The translations under genes and the position numbers were made by a program. A model generated the notes under the pieces. The model worked only from the letters and a program-made list of their open reading frames with translations. It ran no database searches and was not told the origin of the DNA. This document shows positions 8,396 through 17,260 of a DNA stretch of 64,000 nucleotides, one piece after another; the first letter of the stretch is position 1, and each line of letters starts with the position of its first letter. This DNA is from Chloroflexota bacterium (GTDB taxonomy: Bacteria > Chloroflexota > Anaerolineae > Anaerolineales > Villigracilaceae): NCBI GenBank assembly GCA_024224815.1, contig JAAENC010000496.1, positions 62,001 to 126,000 on the forward strand, in the 5' to 3' direction.

Positions 8396-9153
8396 TTTTT
8401 GCCTTCTAAACGGCGAATAAATTCTACAGCTTTAGGGAAAACTTCAGCTTTTGCCGGCTCACGCGGGATCACGTGCCCGCTCTCTGTCACCCACATCATT
8501 TCTTTATCATCCGTGCCGAGGTCGGCGTAGATACCCTCCATGCTATTTAGCGGCACATAGCTATCGTTGCGCGAATGTATGAGCAAGGTGGGCACGTCCA
8601 CTTTGGGGAGCGCGGCGCGCATTTCCCCCATCAGCGCGTCCAATTCTGCCACCGAGCGCACCGGGTTTTCAGGATAAGAGACTTGTCCCCGCCAAGCATC
8701 TTTATCGAACCATCCTGCGCCGGGTTCACCATCCCCTTTTGGGATAAATTTGATTGTTTCGGATGCGGCTTTAGCATATTGAATGCGCGGATCATCGAGT
8801 TTATAAGGTGCAGACATGGAAATAACGCCCGTGACCTTCAACTTGCTTGCCATTAAAAGCGATAGTACGCCCCCCATCGAAAGCCCAATTAAAACCACTC
8901 GATCTGCTACCCCCTTAAGGAGATAGTAGCCATCTTCAACAGAATGCATCCAATCGGCATAGCGCATGCGGATCATTTCTTCAGGCTTTGTGGCATGACC
9001 TGTCAGCCGAAGGCCAAGCACAGAAAAGCCTTGCTCAGCAAGATATTCGCCCATCCAACGCATTTCTTTTGGTGAACCGGTAAAACCGTGCGTGAGGAGG
9101 CATCCCATTTTACTACCGGGGAAGAAGAAGGGTTCTGCGGTGGGGGTTATCAT
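8392..9153 (-). CDS. Alpha/beta hydrolase (carboxylesterase/monoacylglycerol lipase-like)
   Basis: A 253-aa serine hydrolase of the Est30-like type. The oxyanion-hole region is HGFTGSP at 22-28, the nucleophile elbow GLSMG is at 90-94 (Ser92), and Asp197 (SRNDSYVP) and His227 (ESGHVIP) complete the triad. No signal peptide is seen, so it is cytoplasmic. It overlaps both neighbours by 4 nt. The likely reaction is hydrolysis of short or medium acyl esters; the natural substrate is unknown. Confidence 0.88.
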   Translation of the reverse strand: MITPTAEPFFFPGSKMGCLLTHGFTGSPKEMRWMGEYLAEQGFSVLGLRLTGHATKPEEMIRMRYADWMHSVEDGYYLLKGVADRVVLIGLSMGGVLSLLMASKLKVTGVISMSAPYKLDDPRIQYAKAASETIKFIPKGDGEPGAGWFDKDAWRGQVSYPENPVRSVAELDALMGEMRAALPKVDVPTLLIHSRNDSYVPLNSMEGIYADLGTDDKEMMWVTESGHVIPREPAKAEVFPKAVEFIRRLEGKK

Positions 9154-9878
9154 GATTGTGAGAATACAGAAAGCATAGATTTTTTATTTGGTATTGGCTG
9201 CTTTTCAAGCCAAATTCTTTGGTAAATAGAATGAATTTCTTGCGTTGCCTTTTCAATAAAATTATCAACTTTATCCTGAGTAAGATAAAGGTAAGGAGGA
9301 GAAGAATAATTTGGCAAGGATTTCTTGTATTCTTTATAAAAACCCTTGATATAGCTGAGTTGTTGGTTTACAGCACTAAGCGGAAGAAAATCAAGATCGC
9401 AAGCATCGGGCTTGGCATCAAGATAAATATGCCAAAAAAGAAATGCTGGATGGTCACGCACATATGCTAAATCCAGCCCGTACCAATCTTTTTTCATTCT
9501 TGAGTTGAGTTTGGGTATCGCAGAAAAATCATCGGCATAGCGTTTTTTTGCAGGACGATAAATATCTGCCATCCAGAGATTATCCGCTAATAAATGGCAA
9601 AAATAGCCAAAACGGAAAGAAAAACACTCTTTATCATTAAGGCGATCAATATCAGAGAGATAATGCTGATAAAAAGAAATATCTGCACTACCATCCCATT
9701 CTTTTTCAAGACTCAAGAAGTGAGTTGTTGCAGGGGGCGGGTCAAAATTCTCCCAGTTCTCATCAGGGACGCCAGAATCGGGTGCGGTGTTGCCTATCGC
9801 AAACTGCCCTGCATCAAGACCGGGGATAAGCTCGAGTAGATTTTCTGCAATGCGGAGGTGTACGATCCAAGTTGCCAT
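9150..9878 (-). CDS. Zinc-dependent phospholipase C-like family protein
   Basis: A 242-aa protein starting MATWIVHLRIAENLL, as is usual for the zinc-dependent phospholipase C-like (PF00882-type) family in environmental bacteria. Histidines and aspartates in the first half (HL at 7-8, GNTAPDSG, FGYFCHLLADNLW) look like metal ligands. I chose the ATG at 9878: a longer frame exists, but its extra N-terminus is encoded by the palindrome at 9888-9918 and is almost certainly not translated. No signal peptide is seen, so an intracellular role is possible. It overlaps the esterase gene by 4 nt. Confidence 0.7.
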   Translation of the reverse strand: MATWIVHLRIAENLLELIPGLDAGQFAIGNTAPDSGVPDENWENFDPPPATTHFLSLEKEWDGSADISFYQHYLSDIDRLNDKECFSFRFGYFCHLLADNLWMADIYRPAKKRYADDFSAIPKLNSRMKKDWYGLDLAYVRDHPAFLFWHIYLDAKPDACDLDFLPLSAVNQQLSYIKGFYKEYKKSLPNYSSPPYLYLTQDKVDNFIEKATQEIHSIYQRIWLEKQPIPNKKSMLSVFSQS

Positions 9879-9887
9879 ATAAATTTT

Positions 9888-9918
9888 AGTAGGGGCGGGT
9901 CTCAGACCCGCCCCTACT
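9888..9918. repeat. GC-rich palindrome (GTAGGGGCGGGTCT type), copy 1
   Basis: A near-perfect 31-bp palindrome, AGTAGGGGCGGGTCT, one central C, then its reverse complement. Similar ones are at 20975-21002 and 52315-52343. Read through in one frame it encodes VGAGLRPAPT, a false N-terminal extension. Confidence 0.85.
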
Positions 9919-9929
9919 ATTCTCAATTA

Positions 9930-11036
9930 TTATCCCAAAACCCTTATTTCTCTCGGCAAAGTAGATAAACTCTCTGCCCCACCTTCGGTGATGACCATAT
10001 CATCTTCTACACGAACACCATTTCGGTTGGGCAAATAAATGCCCGGCTCGACGGTGAAGGCCATCCCTACTTCGAGAATTCGATCATTTCCCGCGCGCAT
10101 ATAGGGGGCTTCGTGTCCTTCCATCCCGATTCCATGCCCCGTGCGATGATTGAAATATTTGCCATAACCGGAATCATCAACCACTTTTCGGGCGGCATCA
10201 TCCACTACGCTGGCAGGAAGTCCGGGTTTTGCGGCAGCACGTCCGGCGGCGTTAGCAGCCTGCACAATTTCATGTATTTTTCTATATTCATCATCAATTT
10301 CGCCGATGGCAAAAGTGCGAGTAATATCAGACACATAATCGTTGCTATTTGCGCCCCAGTCGATAACGAGCAAATCCCCTTCCTGGAGTTTTCGCTCGGA
10401 GGGAGATGCATGCGGATTTGCGCCATTGGGACCACCCGAAACAATGGGCTGAAAAGGAAAAGGCGACTCAGACCCATGCTTGAGTAATTGCATAACTAAT
10501 TCAGAAGCAATTTCTTTTTCGCTGACCCCGATCTTGATCATTGGCAAAGTGGCTTCGAGCGCATTTTGGGCAATTTCTGCCGCTTTCCGCATGGATGCGA
10601 TTTCCTGCTCGTCTTTGACGATTCGCAACGAGGCAATTGCTTCTGTCGCATCGGGGAATGATGCTTCGAGAGCAGCAGATTCTAGAAAACGATATTCGAC
10701 AATTCGCATCGCAAGAGGCTCTACGCCGATCTTTTTGCCATCCAGGCCGAGAAATTCGACGGCTTCTTTGAAGACACCGCCCCAAGTAGTCGGTTCTTCG
10801 TTATAGGGGAAGGCTTTTAACTCGTAAGAGAGATTGCTCAGTTTGGCAACTTCCAGCTCGGGCAAGACCAATGCTATTCGTCCATCTGCGGCGAAGAGGG
10901 CAAGAACAGGGCGCTCCATGAGATGAAAATGAAGTCCGGTTGCATAGAGCAAGCTGGGGCTGGGATTGAGCGCAAGCGCGTCTAAACCGGATTCTTTCAG
11001 GGTATTTGAGATGCTTTTTAAACGGGAGTTGCTCAT
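9930..11036 (-). CDS. M24-family metallopeptidase (Xaa-Pro aminopeptidase-like)
   Basis: A 368-aa creatinase-fold peptidase. The dinuclear metal ligands are all present: Asp226 and Asp237 (VIDWGANSNDYVSDITRTF), His301 (RTGHGIGMEGHE), Glu330 (VEPGIY) and Glu344 (RVEDD). The N-terminal creatinase domain (about 1-140) is complete, which favours Xaa-Pro aminopeptidase or prolidase (PepP/PepQ) over methionine aminopeptidase. It would release N-terminal residues before proline in peptide turnover. Cytoplasmic; no signal peptide. Confidence 0.88.
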   Translation of the reverse strand: MSNSRLKSISNTLKESGLDALALNPSPSLLYATGLHFHLMERPVLALFAADGRIALVLPELEVAKLSNLSYELKAFPYNEEPTTWGGVFKEAVEFLGLDGKKIGVEPLAMRIVEYRFLESAALEASFPDATEAIASLRIVKDEQEIASMRKAAEIAQNALEATLPMIKIGVSEKEIASELVMQLLKHGSESPFPFQPIVSGGPNGANPHASPSERKLQEGDLLVIDWGANSNDYVSDITRTFAIGEIDDEYRKIHEIVQAANAAGRAAAKPGLPASVVDDAARKVVDDSGYGKYFNHRTGHGIGMEGHEAPYMRAGNDRILEVGMAFTVEPGIYLPNRNGVRVEDDMVITEGGAESLSTLPREIRVLG

Positions 11037-11054
11037 TCGTCATCCATCCTTTTA

Positions 11055-11855
11055 TTATTTATGATATTTTTTTGAAAACTGGATTTGCAGCCAATCAGAA
11101 AAAGCGGGGAAAAGGTTGTTAAGTAAAATAACGATGTTATATACCCAAGGCAGAACCACTTTACGACGCGGGCGTTTGGCTACTTTGACAACTTGCTCTG
11201 CGACAGTTTCGGATGTTAGGCGAAGCCATGCCGGTGTTTTTATATTCTTTTTGGCACTATCTTTACTTGTGTGGCTGCTAAATTCGGTTTCTGCCCCTCC
11301 TGGATAGATGGCTGAAACACGAATACCAAGATGTCGAACTTCACGGCGTAAAGCATCGGTAAAACCGCGTACACCAAATTTCGTGGCGGCATAGACACTG
11401 TAAAGTGGAGGGGCTGTATACCCCGCAATAGAGCCCATATTGATAATATGACCATTTCCCTGCTCAAGCATATGTGGGAGAACAGTGCGCGTAACTTGGA
11501 TCAATCCCGTTAGGTTTACAGCAATTTGGGTTTCGATATCGCGTTCGGCATTAAGCTTTTCGAGCCAATCCAAACGCCCAAAACCGGCATTATTAAAAAG
11601 GATGTCTATTTTGCCGTAGAAATCTAGCGTACTCTGTACCATTAGAGTAATTTCATCGAGATTTGCAACATCTACAGGCACAGCCAATGCTTCGCCACCA
11701 TTATCCTGAATTTCATTTACCAAATCTTGCAAACGATTAAGGCGACGAGCAGCCAAAACTACTTTTGCACCTTCTTTCGCGAAGAGATGCGCAGCGCGCG
11801 CACCAAAACCCGAGGAAGCCCCAGTAATAAGAACGACTTTACCTTTGAGCTGCAT
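11055..11855 (-). CDS. SDR-family oxidoreductase
   Basis: A 266-aa classical short-chain dehydrogenase. The NAD(P)-binding TGASSGFG is at residues 11-18, with an AARR sequence after strand 2 that suggests NADPH preference. NNAG is at 88-91, and the catalytic Ser142, Tyr155 and Lys159 (YAATK) are in place. The substrate is unknown; this DltE/YqjQ-like group often acts on hydroxy-acyl or lipid-related ketones. It is separated by 18 nt from the downstream M24 peptidase gene and probably cotranscribed with lon upstream. Confidence 0.85.
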   Translation of the reverse strand: MQLKGKVVLITGASSGFGARAAHLFAKEGAKVVLAARRLNRLQDLVNEIQDNGGEALAVPVDVANLDEITLMVQSTLDFYGKIDILFNNAGFGRLDWLEKLNAERDIETQIAVNLTGLIQVTRTVLPHMLEQGNGHIINMGSIAGYTAPPLYSVYAATKFGVRGFTDALRREVRHLGIRVSAIYPGGAETEFSSHTSKDSAKKNIKTPAWLRLTSETVAEQVVKVAKRPRRKVVLPWVYNIVILLNNLFPAFSDWLQIQFSKKYHK

Positions 11856-11878
11856 ATTATCTCCTTTCGTTTTATTGG

Positions 11879-14344
11879 CTAATCTTCATTCTCTTCTTTT
11901 TGCGTTGGTCGTGGCGGATCAATTGAAGCTTCTGGAGAAAGCGCAATGTCCAAAACCTGATCCATATGTTTGACAGGCAATAACTCTAAATCATTACGCG
12001 CCGACTTTGGAATATCAACCAGGTCTTTCATGTTTTTCTCTGGCAAAAGGACGACTTTTATCCCGGCGCGATGCGCGGCGAGAACTTTATCCCGCACCCC
12101 ACCGACCGGAAGCACACGCCCCCTTAACGTGATCTCACCTGTCATCGCTACATCCCGATAAACAACATGTCCCGTTAAAGCAGAGAGCAAAGCCGTCGTC
12201 AAAGTAATCCCCGCGCTAGGACCATCTTTAGGAATTGCACCTTCAGGCATATGCAAATGAATATCCATACGGTCAAAAACATCAAAGGGAATATCGTATT
12301 TCTCTGCACGAGATTTGATATAGGTTAACCCAGCCTGAACAGATTCCTGCATCACATCACCGATATTACCCGTAACCTGAAGATTACCTTTGCCTTCAAG
12401 AACGGCAACTTCTATCGGCATAATTTCTCCGCCGTTCATCGTCCATGCTAACCCTGTAGCAACCCCGACTTCATCTTTTTCTTCAATCTGGGGGATAAAG
12501 TGCTCAGGTGGCCCAAGCAGTTTTTCGACTGTTTTTTCACTAATATTCTGCGGGAAACGTTTCCCCTCTGCTTTGAGACGGGCAATTTTTCGGCAAACGC
12601 GACCAATTTCACGTTCAAGGTTGCGCACGCCAGCTTCATAGGTATATTGGCGAATAACACTCTGCAAAGCTTTTAGGGAAAAGCGAAGGCCCAGCTCATC
12701 TACACCGCTTTCAGCGATCTGGCGCGGAATAAGATATTGTTCAGCAATAGAAATTTTCTCTTCTTCAATATAACCGTGAAAATCGATCACTTCCATTCTA
12801 TCGAGTAAGGCATCGGGAATATCGTAGAGCGTATTGGCTGTCGTGATAAACATGACCTTTGAAAGATCAAATGGAATTTCAAGATAATGATCGCTAAAGG
12901 CATTATTTTGCTCTGGGTCTAAAACTTCGAGCAGAGCAGATGCCGGGTCACCGCGAAAATCGGAGCCGAGTTTATCGATTTCATCCAACATGAAAAGCGG
13001 ATTGCTTTTACCAGCCCGTTTAATGGTCTGGATAATCCGTCCGGGCAAAGCACCAATATAGGTGCGGCGATGACCGCGAATCTCGCTCACGTCTCGCACC
13101 CCGCCCAGAGAAACCCGAACAAATTCACGTCCGAGCGCTTCGGCAATTGATCGCCCTAAAGAAGTTTTCCCTGTTCCGGGTGCGCCCACAAAACACAAAA
13201 TTGGCTGTCTTTCCTTTTTCGGCTTCAAACTGCGCACCGCAATATATTCGAGAATGCGATCTTTGACCTTTTTCAGTCCATAATGGTCGCGCTCTAGTAC
13301 TTTTGCCGCGTGTTTTACATCCAGATTATCTTTGCTTAATATATCCCAGGGCAAATCGACGATCCATTCGAGATAAGTGCGGATAATCCCCACTTCGGGC
13401 GCCATTGGCGGCATCTGTGCCAAACGCCCCAATTCTTTTTCGGCCGTCTCTCTCGCCTCTTTGGATAATTTAGCCTTTTTAACTTTTGCTCGCAATTCAA
13501 GCACATCTTGCTGCCAAATATCCCCTTCCCCCAATTCCGTTTGGATGGCTTTCATCTGCTCGCGCAAATAAAATTCACGCTGATTTTTGCTCATCTCAGA
13601 CTGTACCTGAGAGTGAATTTTATCCTCCAGCTCCAAAACATCGACTTCTTGAGCCAAGAAAAGATTTAGGCGTTTCAAACGTGTTGCGGGATCAAGTAGC
13701 ATCAAAAGCTTTTGCTTCTCAACCGCATCCATCGCAACCGCAGAAGCGATCATATCTGCCAGGCAGCCCGGCTCACTGATATTTAACGCATAAAGATGGG
13801 CTTCTTCTGGCAACGCACGATCCAGATGAACACATTTATCAAAAGATTCCAAAACTGAGCGCATCAGCGCCTTTAATTCTCGCCCAGCTTCTTTTTCTTC
13901 AATAATCGGGCGTACGCGCACGCGAATAAATGGCTCTACTTGCACAAATTCAACCACTTCTACGCGCCGCCGCCCCTGCACCAAGGCTGAACTCGCCCCG
14001 TCAGACATACTCAGCAAACGCCCAACAGCCATTTCAACACCAACGGGCAAAAAATCGTCTTCGCCAGGTTTATCAAGCTCAGCATCACGCTGTGTCAGGC
14101 CGATCACGGTCTGGTTATTATCTTGCGCTTCCTGAATAGCCAGCAAAGATGTCTCACGCCCAACAAAGATCGGCGAAACCATCTTCGGGAAAATGACCAA
14201 ATCGCGCAAAGGCACAGCCCAAGCTTCTATCAGTCCGTCACCATCCACTTCTCTATTCGGCACACGATAAAGTTCTTCAGTTCGCTGTGAAAGCGCAACA
14301 CCAAAGTTTTCGTCTTCTTCAAAATCCCAATCGTTTTGATTCAT
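11879..14344 (-). CDS. lon: ATP-dependent protease Lon
   Basis: An 821-aa LonA protease. In order: the N-terminal substrate-binding domain (from about 45, LRDLVIFPKMVSPIFVGRE), a helical linker, the AAA+ module with Walker A GAPGTGKT and Walker B LFMLDEIDKLG, and the C-terminal Ser-Lys protease domain with PKDGPSAG and the later lysine in GGVRDKVLAA. It degrades misfolded and regulatory proteins in the cytoplasm. The start is a clear ATG; a family A element lies immediately upstream and could influence its promoter. The C-terminus is acidic (KEENED). Confidence 0.97.
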   Translation of the reverse strand: MNQNDWDFEEDENFGVALSQRTEELYRVPNREVDGDGLIEAWAVPLRDLVIFPKMVSPIFVGRETSLLAIQEAQDNNQTVIGLTQRDAELDKPGEDDFLPVGVEMAVGRLLSMSDGASSALVQGRRRVEVVEFVQVEPFIRVRVRPIIEEKEAGRELKALMRSVLESFDKCVHLDRALPEEAHLYALNISEPGCLADMIASAVAMDAVEKQKLLMLLDPATRLKRLNLFLAQEVDVLELEDKIHSQVQSEMSKNQREFYLREQMKAIQTELGEGDIWQQDVLELRAKVKKAKLSKEARETAEKELGRLAQMPPMAPEVGIIRTYLEWIVDLPWDILSKDNLDVKHAAKVLERDHYGLKKVKDRILEYIAVRSLKPKKERQPILCFVGAPGTGKTSLGRSIAEALGREFVRVSLGGVRDVSEIRGHRRTYIGALPGRIIQTIKRAGKSNPLFMLDEIDKLGSDFRGDPASALLEVLDPEQNNAFSDHYLEIPFDLSKVMFITTANTLYDIPDALLDRMEVIDFHGYIEEEKISIAEQYLIPRQIAESGVDELGLRFSLKALQSVIRQYTYEAGVRNLEREIGRVCRKIARLKAEGKRFPQNISEKTVEKLLGPPEHFIPQIEEKDEVGVATGLAWTMNGGEIMPIEVAVLEGKGNLQVTGNIGDVMQESVQAGLTYIKSRAEKYDIPFDVFDRMDIHLHMPEGAIPKDGPSAGITLTTALLSALTGHVVYRDVAMTGEITLRGRVLPVGGVRDKVLAAHRAGIKVVLLPEKNMKDLVDIPKSARNDLELLPVKHMDQVLDIALSPEASIDPPRPTQKEENED

Positions 14345-14359
14345 TTATGTCCTTATTCA

Positions 14360-14457
14360 GTAGGGGCGACCCGCTTGGATTATTAGAGCTTATTTCTTCA
14401 ACACCAAATTTTATTATGAAGAACATGCTTATATTAAGCACAAAGGGTCGCCCTTAC
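14360..14457. mobile_element. MITE-like element, family A, copy 2
   Basis: A 98-bp element with ends GTAGGGGCGACCC and GGGTCGCCCTTAC and an AT-rich core. It fills the folC-lon intergenic space, ending 1 nt from the folC stop codon. Confidence 0.8.
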
Positions 14458-14458
14458 A

Positions 14459-15778
14459 CTATTTATTACCTAAAACCGCCCGAACAGCAGCGGTCACAAA
14501 AATAGACCCTGCAGACAGGAGCAGGATATTCTTCTCATCTACAATTTCCAACGCCCGTTCAACAGCCGCTTCGACAGGTTCGATCGCCTCGCCCTTAACC
14601 CCAACTTGCTCGGCAAAAGTCAACAATTCTTCTGCCCCAACCGCACGCGGATGCTCGGCCTTCGTCAAAATAACTCTTTCCAACCGAGGAGCCAACTCAC
14701 GCAGCATTTCTGCGACATTTTTATCTTCGGAAACGCCCAAAATAAGTACCACGGGCATTTCAGAGAAGTGATCTTCGAGCGTTTTATCGAGCTTGGAGAA
14801 AGAATCTGGATTATGAGCAGAGTCTAACACAATAGGCGGTTTTTCACGCCAAAGTTCAAAGCGTCCAGGCCATTCTGCATCCGCAAATCCCTGTTTGATC
14901 TGGGCAGCGTTGATGAGTAAACCTTCCTGCCGAGCGACGAGCAATGCGGCATAAGCGGTAACGGCATTTTCGGCTTGATGGTCGCCCAAAAGCGGGATGC
15001 TGAGTTTCATTTTTGCGCCGTTGCGCATCCAGACTTCGAGCATTTGACCGTCTATGGTTTTCTTCTTTATTTTGTAGAAAATATCTCGTCCAACGAGGGT
15101 TAACGGGACATCGTGCTCTTCGGCAGCCAGATCTAAAACGGAAACAGCTTCCGCTTTCTGGTGCGAAGCGACAATGGGATGCCCGGGTTTCACGATCCCT
15201 GCTTTTTCGCGGGCAATCTCTGTCAGCGTATTCCCAAGCACTGCGGTGTGTTCCAATGAAAGTGATGTGATCACAGAGACCAAAGGCGTAACGATATTGG
15301 TCGAATCCAAACGTCCGCCCAGACCAACTTCGATGACGGCGGCTGTGATATTTTGCCGTGAAAAATAAAGAAAAGCGATCGCCGTAGTTAACTCGAAAGT
15401 GGTGATATAGGGAACCTGCGCGACAGCGGGTTTGATCTCTTCGACGAGGGTGGCGAATTCATCTTTTGGGATGGGAAGGCCATTAATTTGCATCCGCTCG
15501 GTGAACTCCTGCAAATGGGGCGAGGTATAAAGCCCAACTTTATAGTTGGCGGCACGCAGCGCGCTGGCAGTAAATGCGGCGGTGGAACCTTTGCCCTTTG
15601 AGCCTGCAATATGGATAATGGGATAATCATTTTGCGGGTCACCGAGTAGACGCATAAGGTCGCGCATTCGATCAAGATTGAATTCGGCTTTAGCCAGCTC
15701 GGAGGCATGTTTCAGGCTATAATCTACGAAGGAGTAGAGATAGTCGAGGGCATTGTTATAAGCGGTTTCTGTATTCAT
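14459..15778 (-). CDS. folC: Bifunctional folylpolyglutamate synthase/dihydrofolate synthase
   Basis: A 439-aa Mur-ligase-type enzyme that adds glutamate to folates or dihydropteroate. The P-loop GSKGKGST follows IHIAG, and the Mur-ligase motifs AREKAGIVKPG, LGDHQAENA and VLDSAHNPDS are all visible. I chose ATG 15778 (MNTETAYNNALDYLYSF), which aligns with other FolC starts; an upstream in-frame start adds 21 unlikely residues. A membrane protein gene is divergently transcribed upstream. Confidence 0.93.
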   Translation of the reverse strand: MNTETAYNNALDYLYSFVDYSLKHASELAKAEFNLDRMRDLMRLLGDPQNDYPIIHIAGSKGKGSTAAFTASALRAANYKVGLYTSPHLQEFTERMQINGLPIPKDEFATLVEEIKPAVAQVPYITTFELTTAIAFLYFSRQNITAAVIEVGLGGRLDSTNIVTPLVSVITSLSLEHTAVLGNTLTEIAREKAGIVKPGHPIVASHQKAEAVSVLDLAAEEHDVPLTLVGRDIFYKIKKKTIDGQMLEVWMRNGAKMKLSIPLLGDHQAENAVTAYAALLVARQEGLLINAAQIKQGFADAEWPGRFELWREKPPIVLDSAHNPDSFSKLDKTLEDHFSEMPVVLILGVSEDKNVAEMLRELAPRLERVILTKAEHPRAVGAEELLTFAEQVGVKGEAIEPVEAAVERALEIVDEKNILLLSAGSIFVTAAVRAVLGNK

Positions 15779-15896
15779 TAATAGGATTGTAAATCGTTTA
15801 TCGGGATTCGTAAATTGTGAAAGAGAAGAGAAAAAAGACAAACTGCAAATTTACACTAATCTTTGCAAAATAAGATTGAAGTAAAGGGATTTCTTT

Positions 15897-16394
15897 ATGA
15901 AGGATGAGAAGAAAAATTCAAATAAAGCTCAATGGGGGATGAACATACTCTTGGCTTTAGGGGTTTTAGTTGGGTGGAGGTATATTTCTCCATTATTCAA
16001 CAACGACATAGTCTTAGGGATTTCTTTAGGAATTTTTGCTACTTTTGTTTTGATATTTATATTTTTTCCAGAGGCAAGAAAAAATTTTGCCAATATAGAT
16101 TTTTCCAAAGGAAACGACTGGACTTATTTCACACATCCAACAAATCGTCCTATGATGCTAGGATTATTATGGTTTATAGTATTCTCAGTTATCAATTTCC
16201 TCTTTCCTAGATTATTAAACTACGGTAAAGAACCTGGTTTATTCTTAGTTTTCAGTTTTACACTATTTCTTATGTTACTTGGCTACACAGGCTATTTGAT
16301 GTTGAGAAAAAAGGAAGGTATCGGAAAGTTTGGACAAAGATATTACGGTTTCTTTGTCTATCTCAATGGAATTTTACTAATAACTTTGGGCTAG
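15897..16394 (+). CDS. Small membrane protein of unknown function
   Basis: A 165-aa protein with about four hydrophobic helices (near 15-27, 40-56, 88-103 and 116-136) and a Lys/Asn-rich N-terminus. It is more AT-rich than its neighbours, which suggests recent acquisition. AAAGGGA lies a suitable distance before the ATG. I recognise no family. It stands alone between divergent folC and a tRNA gene. Confidence 0.6.
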   Translation: MKDEKKNSNKAQWGMNILLALGVLVGWRYISPLFNNDIVLGISLGIFATFVLIFIFFPEARKNFANIDFSKGNDWTYFTHPTNRPMMLGLLWFIVFSVINFLFPRLLNYGKEPGLFLVFSFTLFLMLLGYTGYLMLRKKEGIGKFGQRYYGFFVYLNGILLITLG

Positions 16395-16488
16395 GGTGCA
16401 GCATTTTTCTTGCTTATTAATTATATTTTTATATGGTAATCGTATGCTCGGATTACTCACCCTTCACCTGCGCAACCCACCAAAAATA

Positions 16489-16517
16489 TTGACAAAAAAA
16501 AGAGAGCATAGTAATAT
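16489..16517 (+). promoter_or_regulatory. Sigma-70-type promoter of tRNA-Met
   Basis: TTGACA at 16489-16494, a 17-nt spacer and TAATAT at 16512-16517 place the start near 16524, about 5 nt before the tRNA. It is close to consensus. Confidence 0.8.
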
Positions 16518-16528
16518 CTTTTGGCTAT

Positions 16529-16604
16529 GGCGAGGTAGCTCAGTTGGCAGAGCGGAGGACTCATAAGCCTTAGGTCGAGGGTTCAAGTCCCTCTCTCGCC
16601 ACCA
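16529..16604 (+). tRNA. tRNA-Met (CAT), probably elongator
   Basis: A 76-nt cloverleaf with encoded CCA. Acceptor GGCGAGG pairs with TCTCGCC (one G-T), the D arm is GCTC...GAGC and the T arm is GAGGG TTCAAGT CCCTC. The anticodon CAT is at 16562-16564. The anticodon stem GAGGA/GCCTT has an A-G mismatch next to the loop. The acceptor lacks the C4/C5 pattern seen in tRNA-Ile2 and lacks initiator features, so elongator Met is the best inference. Confidence 0.88.
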
Positions 16605-16606
16605 TA

Positions 16607-16637
16607 GAAAAAACCTGTCTTTTCAGACAGGTTTTTT
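16607..16637. terminator. Terminator after tRNA-Met, probably bidirectional
   Basis: AAAAAACCTGTC and GACAGGTTTTTT form a perfect hairpin 3 nt after the tRNA CCA. A-tract and T-tract symmetry lets it serve the convergent FtsB-like gene too. Confidence 0.9.
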
Positions 16638-16712
16638 GATTCTAAAAGTTGGTTTCGATACACCGAAAAACATCGGCTACTCAATCAGCAGGCGCTTCTT
16701 TTTGAAAAAAAT

Positions 16713-17093
16713 CTATTCTCCAAAAAATAATGCCGCCCAGACTTCCCATTTCATCAGACGCGGTGTTGGCGCCTGAGGCAGAGTACCATCTAATAAAGGC
16801 GCCCCATCAGCCGGGATGGGGACAAAACGTTGGTCACCGGGTTGAATCTCGCCATTATTTCTGGCTTCGCCTTCTGTTACAGGCTCCGAAGTCGCATTGG
16901 CTATCTCAGTTTGCAGCGCAACTTGCGTCTCAAAGACCGCTGTCGCTTCTGCGCGAACATAAGCGACTTTCTCGTTAAGCTGATTCAACTTATCAAGACG
17001 GGCGTTATAGTCCATCATCACAAAGATCAGCAAAATAACAGCGACAATGACAATAATTTCTCTGAGATAGTTCTTCAAAAACTTCATAGGCAT
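16713..17093 (-). CDS. Septum formation initiator-like protein (FtsB/DivIC family)
   Basis: A 126-aa single-pass membrane protein: short cytoplasmic N-terminus, one helix at about 11-27, a coiled coil from about 30 to 68 and then ARNNGEIQPGDQRFVPIP, which resembles the conserved segment after the coiled coil in FtsB/DivIC. Such proteins join FtsL and FtsQ in the divisome. GGAGG precedes the ATG by 11 nt. The Pro-rich tail (about 90-115) is not typical. Assignment rests on architecture more than sequence identity. Confidence 0.7.
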   Translation of the reverse strand: MPMKFLKNYLREIIVIVAVILLIFVMMDYNARLDKLNQLNEKVAYVRAEATAVFETQVALQTEIANATSEPVTEGEARNNGEIQPGDQRFVPIPADGAPLLDGTLPQAPTPRLMKWEVWAALFFGE

Positions 17094-17164
17094 ATCTTAC
17101 TCTGCCTCCATGGGCTTGGCAAGTTTTATTTGCACAAAAACTCAAAAAAACACCTGTAAATAAA

Positions 17165-17193
17165 TTGACGCTCTCTCACCCCTCTGGTATACT
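17165..17193 (+). promoter_or_regulatory. Sigma-70-type promoter of rplI
   Basis: TTGACG at 17165-17170 and TATACT at 17188-17193 with a 17-nt spacer. The predicted start near 17200 gives a leader of about 60 nt. Confidence 0.75.
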
Positions 17194-17260
17194 AGCGCGT
17201 CGGAGCGTCGTACCCTTCGCTTCCAAAATCTATTAACCAAAAGGGCTAGAGAAAAGAAAA

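Noticed and set aside
9879..9926. Longer N-terminus of the zinc phospholipase C-like protein
   Set aside because: The added residues are the translation of the palindrome at 9888-9918, which is repeated elsewhere.
10113..10806. Plus-strand ORFs inside the M24 peptidase gene
   Set aside because: They are antisense to a well-conserved gene with intact catalytic residues and have no sensible domain content.
16444..16510. DUF503-like remnant before tRNA-Met
   Set aside because: MLGLLTLHL at 16444 looks like the DUF503 start, but the match is about ten residues and overlaps the tRNA promoter; treated as chance.
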